Below the pieces are notes generated by a model. The model saw only the letters and a program-made list of their open reading frames with translations. It was not told the DNA's origin and ran no database searches. The translations under genes and the position numbers were made by a program. From Weissella halotolerans DSM 20190 (GTDB taxonomy: Bacteria > Bacillota > Bacilli > Lactobacillales > Lactobacillaceae): a stretch of 64,000 bases of DNA. Shown piece by piece: positions 23,009 to 30,835 of this stretch; position 1 is the stretch's first letter; each line of letters begins with the position of its first letter. The stretch covers positions 1 to 64,000 of the forward strand of contig NZ_ATUU01000003.1 in NCBI RefSeq assembly GCF_000420365.1, given 5' to 3'.

Positions 23009-24022
23009 GTGTTTTCATTTGGAACTCATAATGTTGGAATTGATTTAGGAACGGCCAATACTCTGGTTTATATCGAGGGCAAGGGAATCGTCCTTCGCGA
23101 GCCATCCGTAGTGGCACGTAATACAAAAACAAACGAAATTGTCGCTGTTGGTCAAGCAGCTAAGGAGATGTTAGGTCGAACGCCAGGCTCGATTAAGGCT
23201 ATTCGTCCTTTACGGGATGGTGTCATCGCTGATTATGATTCAACAGTGGCCATGCTTAAATATTATATTACTAAGGCGCTTGGTGAACGCGGAATGGCGA
23301 ATGCCAAACCTTACATTACCATTGGGGTGCCATCTGGCGTGACAGCGGTCGAACAACGGGCGGTTATTGATGCAGCCCGGATTGCTGGTGCTCGTGACGC
23401 TTATGTGATTGAAGAACCTTTTGCAGCCGCCGTAGGTGCTGGTCTACCTGTTATGGAGCCAACTGGGTCTATGGTAGCTGACTTAGGAGGTGGTACATCA
23501 GATATTGCTACCATCTCATTAGGTGGGATCGTTTCATCACGGTCAATTCGAATGGCTGGGGATAAGATTGATGAAGCCATTATGACCTATATTCGGCAAA
23601 ACTATTCGATTTTGATTGGTGAGCAGACTGCGGAACGGTTAAAGATGGAAATTGGTTCAGCTGATATTCAAGCTGCTAAGGAAATGGAAGGAAGTACTGC
23701 TAGGGGCCGTGATCTTGTTACAGGTCTCCCTAAGACAGTTGATATTCCAGCCGTTGATATCGCTGAAGCCATTAATGATGTTATTGCTGAAATTATTGTG
23801 GCTATCAAAGAAACGCTAGAGGAAACATCACCAGAAATTGCGGCTGATGTGATTGACCATGGGATTGTCTTAACAGGTGGTGGCGCCTTATTGAAGCATA
23901 TTGATGAGGTGATTGCCGAAGCAACCAAAGTTCCTGTTTTTGTGGCACCTGATCCATTAGATGCTGTGGTCATTGGAACTGGTGAAGCCCTAAAGTCCAT
24001 TGACGTTTTAAAGAATAATTAA
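23009..24022 (+). CDS. mreB: Rod-shape determining protein MreB
   Basis: 337 residues, bacterial actin homologue that directs elongation-phase peptidoglycan synthesis on the inner membrane face. Actin-fold motifs: [16 protein letters not shown] (phosphate 1), [15 protein letters not shown] (phosphate 2) and [13 protein letters not shown] (adenosine). The start is GTG 23009 with AAGGGA upstream. Downstream an attenuating terminator separates it from mreC, and mreD is displaced by 2.9 kb. Confidence 0.97.
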   Translation: MFSFGTHNVGIDLGTANTLVYIEGKGIVLREPSVVARNTKTNEIVAVGQAAKEMLGRTPGSIKAIRPLRDGVIADYDSTVAMLKYYITKALGERGMANAKPYITIGVPSGVTAVEQRAVIDAARIAGARDAYVIEEPFAAAVGAGLPVMEPTGSMVADLGGGTSDIATISLGGIVSSRSIRMAGDKIDEAIMTYIRQNYSILIGEQTAERLKMEIGSADIQAAKEMEGSTARGRDLVTGLPKTVDIPAVDIAEAINDVIAEIIVAIKETLEETSPEIAADVIDHGIVLTGGGALLKHIDEVIAEATKVPVFVAPDPLDAVVIGTGEALKSIDVLKNN

Positions 24023-24038
24023 AACGGCAGACAATAAA

Positions 24039-24075
24039 AAAGAGCGCCGCACCTATTTGCTGGTGGGCGCTCTTT
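24039..24075 (+). terminator. Terminator/attenuator between mreB and mreC
   Basis: AAAGAGCGCC (24039-24048) pairs with GGCGCTCTTT (24066-24075), a 10-bp GC-rich stem followed by a short pyrimidine tract. As mreC follows only 39 bases later with no clear promoter, partial read-through is likely, giving more MreB than MreC. Confidence 0.8.
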
Positions 24076-24114
24076 CTCTTAAGTTGGTCAGTAAAAAGAA
24101 AGGGCATCCGGAGC

Positions 24115-24966
24115 ATGAAAAAATTATTTACGTCCCGTCGCTTAGTAGTGGGGGTGTTAATTTTAATTATTACAATTGGGGTGATTACATTGAGTTCGCG
24201 CTCACGTAATACACGCCAACAACCAGCCCTGCCTGTCCGGGTGGTTGCTGATGTATCGGGGTGGGTTTCACAAGTCGTCACGGCACCTGTTAAGGCAGTT
24301 ACTAATGGTATCCAGGGAACCGGTAAATTGTTGAATACCTATCAAGAAAATGAACGGTTAAATCGTAAGGTTGATAGTTTAGCGGCTACTCAAGTTGAAT
24401 TACAAACAGTACGGGCTGAAAATAAATCCTTAAAGAAGCAATTGGCAACAAGTAAAACCTTGACCGATTATCAAAAGGTAAATGCCAGTGTGATTTCGCG
24501 TTCACCAAGTAATTGGCAGTCTGAGTTAATCATCAACCGGGGTTCGAATGCAGGGATTCGAAAAAATATGTCCGTGATGGGACCTGGGGGTCTAATCGGT
24601 CGAATAGCTGAGGTAGACACAACGAGTGCAAAGGTTGAGCTCTTATCAGATAATAGTCAAACAGCCAACCGCTTTGCAATCAGAGTACAAGCAGCCGGCG
24701 GTAAGAGTGTAGATGGTATTATCACTAACTTTGACCAAGCCCAAAACATGATTGTGATGGGGCGTATTACGGCTTCCACCAAGGTTGAGCCTGGCGATAA
24801 GGTAGCCACCAGTGGATTAGGTGGTATCACGCCAGCTGGCCTTTATATCGGTGAGGTCGATCATGTTTCTGCTGGTGATGCGGGCTTAACAAAGACAATT
24901 TATATTAAGCCGGCAACGGATTATAATAATATTTCCGTAGTGACGGTGGCAATTCCTGAAACATAA
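24115..24966 (+). CDS. mreC: Rod-shape determining protein MreC
   Basis: 283 residues, bitopic: a basic start, one membrane helix (residues about 9-26), a coiled coil (about 75-120, LNRKVDSLAATQVELQ) and an extracellular beta-barrel region containing SVMGPGGLIGRI and KVATSGLGGITPAGLYIG. It links MreB to the wall synthases. Its C-terminus ends right after the second barrel, as in cocci and short rods. ATG 24115 has GGAG close by and AAAGGG 11 nt upstream. Confidence 0.93.
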   Translation: MKKLFTSRRLVVGVLILIITIGVITLSSRSRNTRQQPALPVRVVADVSGWVSQVVTAPVKAVTNGIQGTGKLLNTYQENERLNRKVDSLAATQVELQTVRAENKSLKKQLATSKTLTDYQKVNASVISRSPSNWQSELIINRGSNAGIRKNMSVMGPGGLIGRIAEVDTTSAKVELLSDNSQTANRFAIRVQAAGGKSVDGIITNFDQAQNMIVMGRITASTKVEPGDKVATSGLGGITPAGLYIGEVDHVSAGDAGLTKTIYIKPATDYNNISVVTVAIPET

Positions 24967-24970
24967 AATA

Positions 24971-25006
24971 AAAAAAGCTCGAAGACAGCTGTCTTCGAGC
25001 TTTTTT
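24971..25006. terminator. Bidirectional terminator, 36-base perfect palindrome
   Basis: The 18-base arms 24971-24988 and 24989-25006 are exactly complementary, with A6 at one end and T6 at the other. It ends mreC on the plus strand and the carbonic anhydrase gene on the minus strand. Confidence 0.95.
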
Positions 25007-25010
25007 AGGA

Positions 25011-25634
25011 TTAAAAATAGGTAACTGGCCGGTCATTTAAAGCTTGCTGTGTACGACGATTATCAGGATGAAAGGCAGTCACCTGTGCTAACTGATCTGA
25101 GGATACACAGATTGGTTTTGTAAAGAGGTACCATTCAACGTTTTCTGACAGTGGCGGAGTAGTAAGTGAGCCAAGATAGTGAAGATAGTGATTATCATCA
25201 GGAAGGAGTGGGCCTAGGTCAGCCAAAAAAGGTGTTGTGGTTGGATAATGCGCAAGTATGTTGGCGATGGCGGGGTTTTCTTTTCCAGGCGTTAACATGA
25301 CGGCAATCACGGCTAGCCGACCGTCACTGGCCTGATGGACTAGGTGTAGCTCACCGGCAAAAAATTGATGGTCAAAACTATGTTCACTCGGCGTATGAAT
25401 ATGCCCTTCCTGTAAGGTAAAGCGGCGACCGTTAATGCTATTATGAGCAGTTAGACCAAACGTCAAACTACTTGCACTCATAAACACAGTATTGATAGTG
25501 GGTCCAAGATCTAATTGTAAGGGTGTAAGGTCGGAACTAGAATCTGCGCAGGCTAGTTTGAGTGGTAAGTCAACAGGTGATTGCATTTGACCGCTAATGA
25601 AGGGCTAGTCTGCTTGATGATGATAATCTAACAT
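25011..25634 (-). pseudogene. Alpha-carbonic anhydrase gene interrupted by an amber codon
   Basis: The frame from ATG 25634 reads MLDYHHQAD, then TAG (25607-25605), then PFISGQMQSPVDLPLKL and a complete alpha-carbonic anhydrase to 25011. In this family the residue before PF/P.SG is normally Trp, so TAG probably arose from TGG. The only good ribosome site (AGGTG, 9 nt upstream) serves ATG 25634; ATG 25586, the next start in frame, has none. The zinc ligands (HIHTPSEH and ELHLVHQ) and the LGSLTTPPLSENVEW motif are intact. The enzyme hydrates CO2; without signal peptide it would be cytoplasmic. Either a recent pseudogene, a sequencing error, or translated weakly from 25586. Confidence 0.8.
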
Positions 25635-25730
25635 GAATTTTCACCTAACACTTTCTTGATTTCTGTTCATCATAGCAAGAAAGAAATAGGCTGTCAAAAA
25701 TAACACCTGTATAAACCGTATTAAATGGCT

Positions 25731-25736
25731 TATAAT
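25731..25736 (+). promoter_or_regulatory. -10 box before the SemiSWEET gene
   Basis: Consensus TATAAT lies 71 bases before ATG 25808, in the divergent gap between the carbonic anhydrase and SemiSWEET genes. No -35 at the ideal distance stands out, so this is a partial promoter call. Confidence 0.5.
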
Positions 25737-25807
25737 AGTTCAATGAAGTGACCGCTTCTTCTATTTATAGTATGAGTCTGAGCGGGTCAATTAAAAGGAG
25801 GCAGACA

Positions 25808-26131
25808 ATGTCAGAACAACCAGAAGAGAATGGGACCAGCAAGCAGGTTAAGAAAATTACACCGACTGAAAAGAAGGTATTACATCAAATCGCGGTTTTA
25901 GCTTCATGGATGTCTGTATTAATGTATGTTTCCTATATTCCACAAATTTATGGTAATTTACATGGTAACCCTAGCAATCCAATTCAACCTTTTGTGGCGA
26001 TGATAAATTGTATTTTTTGGACTATTCACGGTCTTTTTGGCTTAGACGGTCATACCCGAGATAAGGCGATTATTTTTGCTAATGTACCCGGGATTATATT
26101 TGGTTTCTTGGCCTTCCTAACCTCATTTTAG
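25808..26131 (+). CDS. SemiSWEET/PQ-loop family transporter
   Basis: 107 residues: a charged N-terminal tail (about 30 residues) and three membrane helices with the PQ-loop signature YVSYIPQIYGNLHGNPSNPIQP. Bacterial SemiSWEETs are half-size sugar transporters that dimerise. ATG 25808 follows AAAGGAGG; an upstream in-frame start at 25748 has no ribosome site. The substrate is unknown. It lies between mreC and mreD with the TVP38 gene 15 nt downstream. Confidence 0.8.
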   Translation: MSEQPEENGTSKQVKKITPTEKKVLHQIAVLASWMSVLMYVSYIPQIYGNLHGNPSNPIQPFVAMINCIFWTIHGLFGLDGHTRDKAIIFANVPGIIFGFLAFLTSF

Positions 26132-26146
26132 GTAGGACTGTGAGGG

Positions 26147-26878
26147 ATGCAACATAAAGTTAAAGCTGCACGCATAGATAATTTTCTTAAACTAATTCTT
26201 TCCCTCCTAGTGGTCATCTTAGTCGTTTATTATGGCTATTTATTGGTAACGAGTTTACCCTTAAATTTTTCCAGGGCCGACGTTATGGCCTTAATACGCC
26301 AACATCGATTAAGCGGGGCGGGTTTGTTGATTGTGATGCTCTGTATTGCGTCTTGCATTCCTGGGGTACCTGTTGCTTTGCTTGGTGTGTTGGCTGGCGT
26401 TTGCCTGGGGAAAGTATCAGGTGCGCTGGTTAATTTAACGGGGATGGTTGCTGGTAACTGTTTAGCTCTGTATATTATGGCCCACTATGGTGAACATCAT
26501 CGGGGGCACCCTAAAGGACGCTATCAGCAAAAACTGGCGGCCTGGCTAAAACAGTGGCGGTATCCGGAATTAGGGCTGGTTTTGGGTTATATGGTTCCTT
26601 TAGTGCCAACCAGCTTGGTTGACTGGGTCCTACAGGAAAGTTCCCTGTCTCAAAGATCACGTTTACGAGTCATGATTTTTGGTCTTTTACCAACCGCAAT
26701 TTTTTATGCGGTTGGTGGAGATGCCGTCTTACGGGGGGATGGTGTCACACTGGGGCTCACGATTGGCGTTTTTTTGGTTATGCTTGCTTTGGCTTATCTG
26801 GGTGTACGCTTATTAAGCACTTATCGCCAGAAAGTTCGGTTTGACCATAACGAAGAACATAATAGCAGATTAAAATAA
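26147..26878 (+). CDS. TVP38/TMEM64 (DedA-like) membrane protein
   Basis: 243 residues, about six hydrophobic segments. The core AGVCLGKVSGALVNLTGMVAG and a re-entrant region with YMVPLVPTSLVDW match the VTT/TVP38 family (usual GxxxGxxxN and PxxP features). Related proteins flip phospholipids or polyprenyl lipids across membranes. It starts 15 nt after SemiSWEET, and its stop overlaps a potential first start of mreD (TAATG), so it is probably cotranscribed with mreD. Confidence 0.78.
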   Translation: MQHKVKAARIDNFLKLILSLLVVILVVYYGYLLVTSLPLNFSRADVMALIRQHRLSGAGLLIVMLCIASCIPGVPVALLGVLAGVCLGKVSGALVNLTGMVAGNCLALYIMAHYGEHHRGHPKGRYQQKLAAWLKQWRYPELGLVLGYMVPLVPTSLVDWVLQESSLSQRSRLRVMIFGLLPTAIFYAVGGDAVLRGDGVTLGLTIGVFLVMLALAYLGVRLLSTYRQKVRFDHNEEHNSRLK

Positions 26879-26889
26879 TGGGGGGTGCA

Positions 26890-27501
26890 ATGCTTAAATA
26901 TATTCATACGACCTGGCTGCATGCCATCTTGGTTTTAGTGGCCGTTTATTTAGATGGTGGGATTGCTTTACAATTGGCCGGTGTCTTATTTAAATTACCA
27001 ACAGCAGCCAGTCCCTTCTTATGTATTTTAGTTATTTTAATGCCAATTCTATCGGGGACGGTCAATCAAGTACGGATGCGGTGGGGGTATGTCATCGCCT
27101 TTGCCGGTGGGTTGGTGTTTGATATTTTTTACACAGGGATTATTGGCATTGCCATGATTGGTTTTCCCTTAACCTTTTGGGTAGCAGCTAATATTCAGCG
27201 TTATTTTCCAAACACTATGTTTTGGGCCATGGCAACTTGGTTTTTGTCATTGTGTACGTATTTAACTTATGATTATTTAGCCTTTGGCTTGATTAACTTA
27301 GCTAATTTGGCACCAGCTAGTTTTGTGGTCTTTCATTTGTTTCCAACGCTGTTAATTAACTTGATTTTGTTTTTGCTCTGCTATCAAGGGTTAGATTTTT
27401 TGTATCAGGCAACTAGGCAGCCAGATTTAGAACATTACAATGTTGATCGGCGTGATTTAAATTCTGGCTTAAATTTCAAACGGCGTTCACAACGCTACTG
27501 A
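26890..27501 (+). CDS. mreD: Rod-shape determining protein MreD
   Basis: 203 residues, about five membrane helices, with GGLVFDIFYTGIIGIAMIGFPLTFW (the G..FD...G..G motif of MreD). It belongs to the elongasome with MreB and MreC. The C-terminal 35 residues are polar and extend past the usual family end. ATG 26890 is taken because GGGGG lies just upstream and MLKY is a usual N-terminus; ATG 26878, overlapping the preceding stop, is an alternative. It is separated from mreC by three genes. Confidence 0.85.
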   Translation: MLKYIHTTWLHAILVLVAVYLDGGIALQLAGVLFKLPTAASPFLCILVILMPILSGTVNQVRMRWGYVIAFAGGLVFDIFYTGIIGIAMIGFPLTFWVAANIQRYFPNTMFWAMATWFLSLCTYLTYDYLAFGLINLANLAPASFVVFHLFPTLLINLILFLLCYQGLDFLYQATRQPDLEHYNVDRRDLNSGLNFKRRSQRY

Positions 27502-27516
27502 GCACGTAAATAAGAG

Positions 27517-27545
27517 TTGACTTTTAAAGGGCAGTCTTTTAAAAT
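27517..27545 (+). promoter_or_regulatory. Promoter of the T-box-controlled ABC transporter operon
   Basis: TTGACT (27517-27522) and TAAAAT (27540-27545) with 17-bp spacing. It lies just after mreD and just before the T-box leader. Confidence 0.8.
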
Positions 27546-27572
27546 TTAGCTATGTGATTGTTCACGTATGAA

Positions 27573-27816
27573 GAATAAACGAGTAGGTATTGCTTGTTGT
27601 TAAGAGAGTCATGCAGAAGTTGAAAAATGGCCAACATCTTTACCGAACCACACTTATTCAGTTCAAACTTTATCACACTGGGTTGCGCCACTATCCGCTG
27701 CGCCTTTGTTTAGTGAAGGTGCTTGAGTGTTAACCAGTAATGGTTAACAAAATTGAGGTGGAATCGCGCTACGTCGTCCTCAAGTCATCTATGGATGGCT
27801 TGAGGACTTTTATTTT
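27573..27816 (+). ncRNA. T-box riboswitch, probable tRNA-His specifier (CAC)
   Basis: Stem I base GAATAA (27573-27578) pairs with TTATTC (27654-27659). AGTA, AGAGAG and a GGCCAACA distal region follow. The specifier strand GAACCACAC lies between TACC and TTATTC, which places CAC (His) at 27649-27651 followed by A. The T-box AGGTGGAATCGCG is at 27756-27768. The antiterminator TTGAGG (27753-27758) pairs with CCTCAA (27778-27783), excluding the terminator GTCCTCAAG (27776-27784)/CTTGAGGAC (27799-27807) plus T run. Reading the codon one frame off would give ACC (Thr) or CCA (Pro), so His is the best but not the only fit. Confidence 0.9.
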
Positions 27817-27850
27817 GTGAAAATAACATGTTTTGGGGAAGGGTTATCAG

Positions 27851-28495
27851 ATGGATTATTTACTACAAATCTTACCAAGTCTATTAGAAGGCTTAAAAAT
27901 GACCATCGGCATTTTTGGATTGACCTTGTTGGGGGCTTTACCACTTGGAGTCCTGGTAGCCATGGGCTTACGCTCGGACATTCAATTGTTACGTTGGTTG
28001 ATGAACCTCTACATTAGCGTTATGCGGGGGACACCACTACTCTTGCAGATTGTTTTTGTCTATTATGGATTGAGTATGGCTAATATTGCAACGTTACCAC
28101 GATTTGAAGCGGCTTTAGTGACCTTTATTTTAAATTATGCTGCTTATTTTGCAGAAATATTTCGGGGTGGCTTGCAGGCCATTCCCAAGGGTCAGTATGC
28201 TGGGGCCAAAGTTTTGGGCTTGACCCGTTGGCAGACGATGCGGTATGTTATTTTGCCACAGGTCGTTAAGGTGGTCATGCCCTCTGTCGGTAATGAAGTA
28301 ATCAACTTAGTTAAGGATTCTTCCCTGGTCTATGTGATTGGAATTGGCGACTTAATGCGAGCCGGTAATATTGCAGCCGCGCGCGATGTGAGTTTAGTTC
28401 CTTACTTATTAGTTGGATTGCTCTATCTCATGTTGACTGTCTTAGTGACCGCTGGCATGCGGCACATTGAAACCCGGTTAAATTACTATCGTTAG
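27851..28495 (+). CDS. Polar amino acid ABC transporter permease, probably histidine
   Basis: 214 residues, five membrane helices, HisM/GlnP type: VMRGTPLLLQIVFVYYG and the EAA loop (YAGAKVLGLTRWQTMRYVILPQ) that docks on the ATPase. It probably works as a homodimer because only one permease gene is present. ATG 27851 follows AAGGG; a TTG at 27833 is less likely. The upstream T-box with a His specifier suggests histidine uptake (HisXYZ-type system). 12 nt before the ATPase gene. Confidence 0.9.
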   Translation: MDYLLQILPSLLEGLKMTIGIFGLTLLGALPLGVLVAMGLRSDIQLLRWLMNLYISVMRGTPLLLQIVFVYYGLSMANIATLPRFEAALVTFILNYAAYFAEIFRGGLQAIPKGQYAGAKVLGLTRWQTMRYVILPQVVKVVMPSVGNEVINLVKDSSLVYVIGIGDLMRAGNIAAARDVSLVPYLLVGLLYLMLTVLVTAGMRHIETRLNYYR

Positions 28496-28506
28496 GGGAG
28501 GGTAGC

Positions 28507-29160
28507 ATGTTAGAGTTAACTAATTTAAGCAAGACCTACAATCAACACCAAATTTTTAAGGGTCTAAATTTAGCAGTTCCAACTGGTGAAATTTTGACGA
28601 TTGTTGGTCCTTCAGGAATTGGCAAAACAACGTTTTTGAAAATTATTGCAGGCCTTTTGGCGGCGGATGAGGGTGAATTAACTTTAGATGGTCAGTCCTT
28701 GGCTTTGGATGGTCAAAGGAAAGGGGCTGATGTGGGAGTTATTTTTCAAGATTTTAATTTATTTCCACAATATACCGTTTTAGAGAACATTACCTTAGCC
28801 CCTCGTTTGGTTAATCGACTAAATGCGATTGCTAGTGAGCGGGCAGCCAAAAAATTATTAGGTGAACTAGATTTACTTGATCAACAAAATCAGTATCCAT
28901 TTGAGTTGTCTGGGGGTCAAAAGCAACGAGTGGCAATTGCACGCGCACTAGCTATGCAGCCACGAATTTTAGCCTATGATGAGCCTACTTCTGGTCTAGA
29001 TGAGGCTTCGACTGAGCGTGTTATTCAAATTATTAACGATTTGCAAGAGCAAGGCGTAACCCAATTGATTGTCACTCACGATCTTCCTTTTGTGGAAGCC
29101 TTGGACAGCCGAATTTTGGACTTTGCTCAATTTACAAGAGAAGCGCGTAACGACGTGTGA
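28507..29160 (+). CDS. Polar amino acid ABC transporter ATP-binding protein, probably histidine
   Basis: 217 residues. Walker A GPSGIGKTT at about 36-44, Q-loop IFQDFNLFPQYTVLENI, signature LSGGQKQRVAIARAL, Walker B ILAYDEPTSGLD and switch VTHDLPF. Length and motifs are those of the HisP/GlnQ class. It is preceded by GGGGAGGG and lies in the T-box-controlled operon. Confidence 0.92.
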   Translation: MLELTNLSKTYNQHQIFKGLNLAVPTGEILTIVGPSGIGKTTFLKIIAGLLAADEGELTLDGQSLALDGQRKGADVGVIFQDFNLFPQYTVLENITLAPRLVNRLNAIASERAAKKLLGELDLLDQQNQYPFELSGGQKQRVAIARALAMQPRILAYDEPTSGLDEASTERVIQIINDLQEQGVTQLIVTHDLPFVEALDSRILDFAQFTREARNDV

Positions 29161-29176
29161 ATAGAGGCATGCTAGG

Positions 29177-30010
29177 ATGAAACGAATACAGCTAACAAAA
29201 AAACAGTGGCTAGGGAATGGCATCGTTTTGCTTTGTGTTGTTCTGGTGATTGGAACAGTTTGGGCCTTAACAAAGCGACCAAGTAAGCACTGGTCAGCCC
29301 AGTCTGCCCATCAAACGATTGTTGTCGGCGTTGATGATACCTATGTTCCAATGGGCTTTCGCAATGCCCATGGTCAGTTAGTCGGGTTTGATGTTGACTT
29401 AGCACGGGCGGCGTTTAAACAGATGGGACTTAAACCTAAGTTTCAGGTCATTGATTGGTCAATGAAAGAAACAGAATTGCGAACGGGGCATATTGATGTT
29501 ATTTGGAACGGTTATACCATGACCGCAGAACGTAAGCGGGCTGTTCTTTTTTCAAAACCATATCATGAGGACAAATTAGTTTTACTGACAATGAAAAGAG
29601 GATCAGTTAAACAGATTAAGGATATGGCACATAAGCGACTAGGGGTGCAAACTGGATCTTCTAGTTTGCAGATGTATAATGATCGGCCCACAGTTTTGAA
29701 ACATACGGTGAAAAAGCCGGTTGTTCAGTATGATAGTTATGATAAAGCATTGAATGATTTGCAAGTTGGTCGTTTGGATGCGGTGCTTATTAGTCGGGAT
29801 TATGCACACTACTATGTCAAGCAAGAAGCGCGGCCAACGGATTTTCGGATTGTTGAAACAGCTTTTCCAAAAGAGCAGTATGGGGTTGGTATGCGTAAGA
29901 CCGATCGTCGCTTGCAAGCTAAATTAAATCAAGCCTTAGAACAAGTAGCTGCAAATGGTGAAGCAAACCGAATTGCTAAAAAATATTTTGGTCATTCTAA
30001 TGTGCAATAG
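29177..30010 (+). CDS. Amino acid ABC transporter substrate-binding protein, probably histidine
   Basis: 277 residues. An N-terminal membrane segment (about residues 12-32, no lipobox) probably serves as anchor, followed by a SBP_bac_3 domain (VVGVDDTYVPMGFRNAHGQLVGFDVDLARAAFKQMG; RTGHIDVIWNGYTMTAERK; VGMRKTDRRLQAKLNQAL). The Arg, Asp and Thr of the ligand site typical for polar amino acids are in these motifs. Third gene of the operon, 16 nt after the ATPase gene, ended by a 54-base palindromic terminator. Confidence 0.9.
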   Translation: MKRIQLTKKQWLGNGIVLLCVVLVIGTVWALTKRPSKHWSAQSAHQTIVVGVDDTYVPMGFRNAHGQLVGFDVDLARAAFKQMGLKPKFQVIDWSMKETELRTGHIDVIWNGYTMTAERKRAVLFSKPYHEDKLVLLTMKRGSVKQIKDMAHKRLGVQTGSSSLQMYNDRPTVLKHTVKKPVVQYDSYDKALNDLQVGRLDAVLISRDYAHYYVKQEARPTDFRIVETAFPKEQYGVGMRKTDRRLQAKLNQALEQVAANGEANRIAKKYFGHSNVQ

Positions 30011-30013
30011 AGC

Positions 30014-30067
30014 AAAAAGGTTTCCTTACTAGGTGCTATCGATAGCACCTAGTAAGGAAACCTTTTT
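30014..30067. terminator. Bidirectional terminator, 54-base perfect palindrome
   Basis: Arms 30014-30040 and 30041-30067 are exactly complementary over 27 bases and are bounded by A5 and T5. It ends the His-type transporter operon and the convergent minus-strand gene, whose stop codon overlaps it. It is the longest palindrome I see in the window. Confidence 0.95.
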
Positions 30068-30731
30068 AATACCATGAATTATGAAAACCATTGAAACGAC
30101 TGGCCCAAGGAGCTCCTTTTATGTACCAATGCTCTGCTAGCGTTAAACAGACTAGCGCTAGCCACCAACCAGCTAGACAGTTAGTGAATGTCCCAGCTGG
30201 AGTCAGTAGGGCATGGCTAATGCCGGCTAACCAAGTCACTAATAGAAGTAATTGGTTGAGTAGGCGCAACCGCCAGCGCTTAATTTCGGGGAGCACAAAA
30301 ATAGCTAGGCTTGAATACAGCCACGTTAACCAAAAAACAGTGTGGTTAAAAAAATGATGTGGCTGGGTTAAACCAGTTAGTAAAAGATCGGCGATAAGTA
30401 AGACGACTTCACTAGCTAATAGACTAAGCGCTAACCAAGCTGCCGGAATTTTATATTTAAAGCCCCATAAGCAAAAAAGAAGGGTGGTAAAGATCACCAA
30501 GGTGCCAAAGGGGTGTCCAAACAAGTACGGAATAAAGGTCAACCAAGCAAAGATGGACGGAACCTGCTCTATGGTCAAAGATTGACTGAGCGTGTCGAGC
30601 ATGTTTAATAAAGGAACATGTAATAGATGACCAAAAATTAACCAGCCTAAACCAAGCGTTGAGAGGATTAAAAGAATACGTTGTGTACGTTGATTACGAA
30701 TTAACATGGGATGAGTATGGCTGCTCCTCAT
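30066..30731 (-). CDS. PAP2-like integral membrane protein lacking catalytic residues
   Basis: 221 residues, about six membrane helices with the topology of PAP2 lipid phosphatases. The places where the catalytic motifs should be are degenerate: FFNH in place of PSGH, and SHALLTPAGTFTNCLAGWW in place of SRxxxxxHxxxDVLAGW, so the active-site Arg, His and Asp are gone. The final LAGWW after the third motif keeps the family look. Lipid phosphatase activity is unlikely; a structural or lipid-binding role is possible. Family assignment is by topology and motif position, so moderate. Confidence 0.55.
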   Translation of the reverse strand: MRSSHTHPMLIRNQRTQRILLILSTLGLGWLIFGHLLHVPLLNMLDTLSQSLTIEQVPSIFAWLTFIPYLFGHPFGTLVIFTTLLFCLWGFKYKIPAAWLALSLLASEVVLLIADLLLTGLTQPHHFFNHTVFWLTWLYSSLAIFVLPEIKRWRLRLLNQLLLLVTWLAGISHALLTPAGTFTNCLAGWWLALVCLTLAEHWYIKGAPWASRFNGFHNSWY

Positions 30732-30835
30732 AAGTAAAATTTGACAGGCTATAAAAAAGCGGTCATCTATAGTGTAAACGATTTTGCACTTAGCGTATAA
30801 TCAAATCAGAATATTTTTTATGAGGGGAAGATAAA
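30732..30835 (+). promoter_or_regulatory. Divergent promoter region before tauE
   Basis: TATAAT at 30796-30801 is a good -10 for the plus-strand TauE gene. TTGACA at 30741-30746 with TATAGT at 30768-30773 has a 21-bp spacer, too long to be a normal pair. The region must also hold the minus-strand promoter of the PAP2-like gene. Confidence 0.4.
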
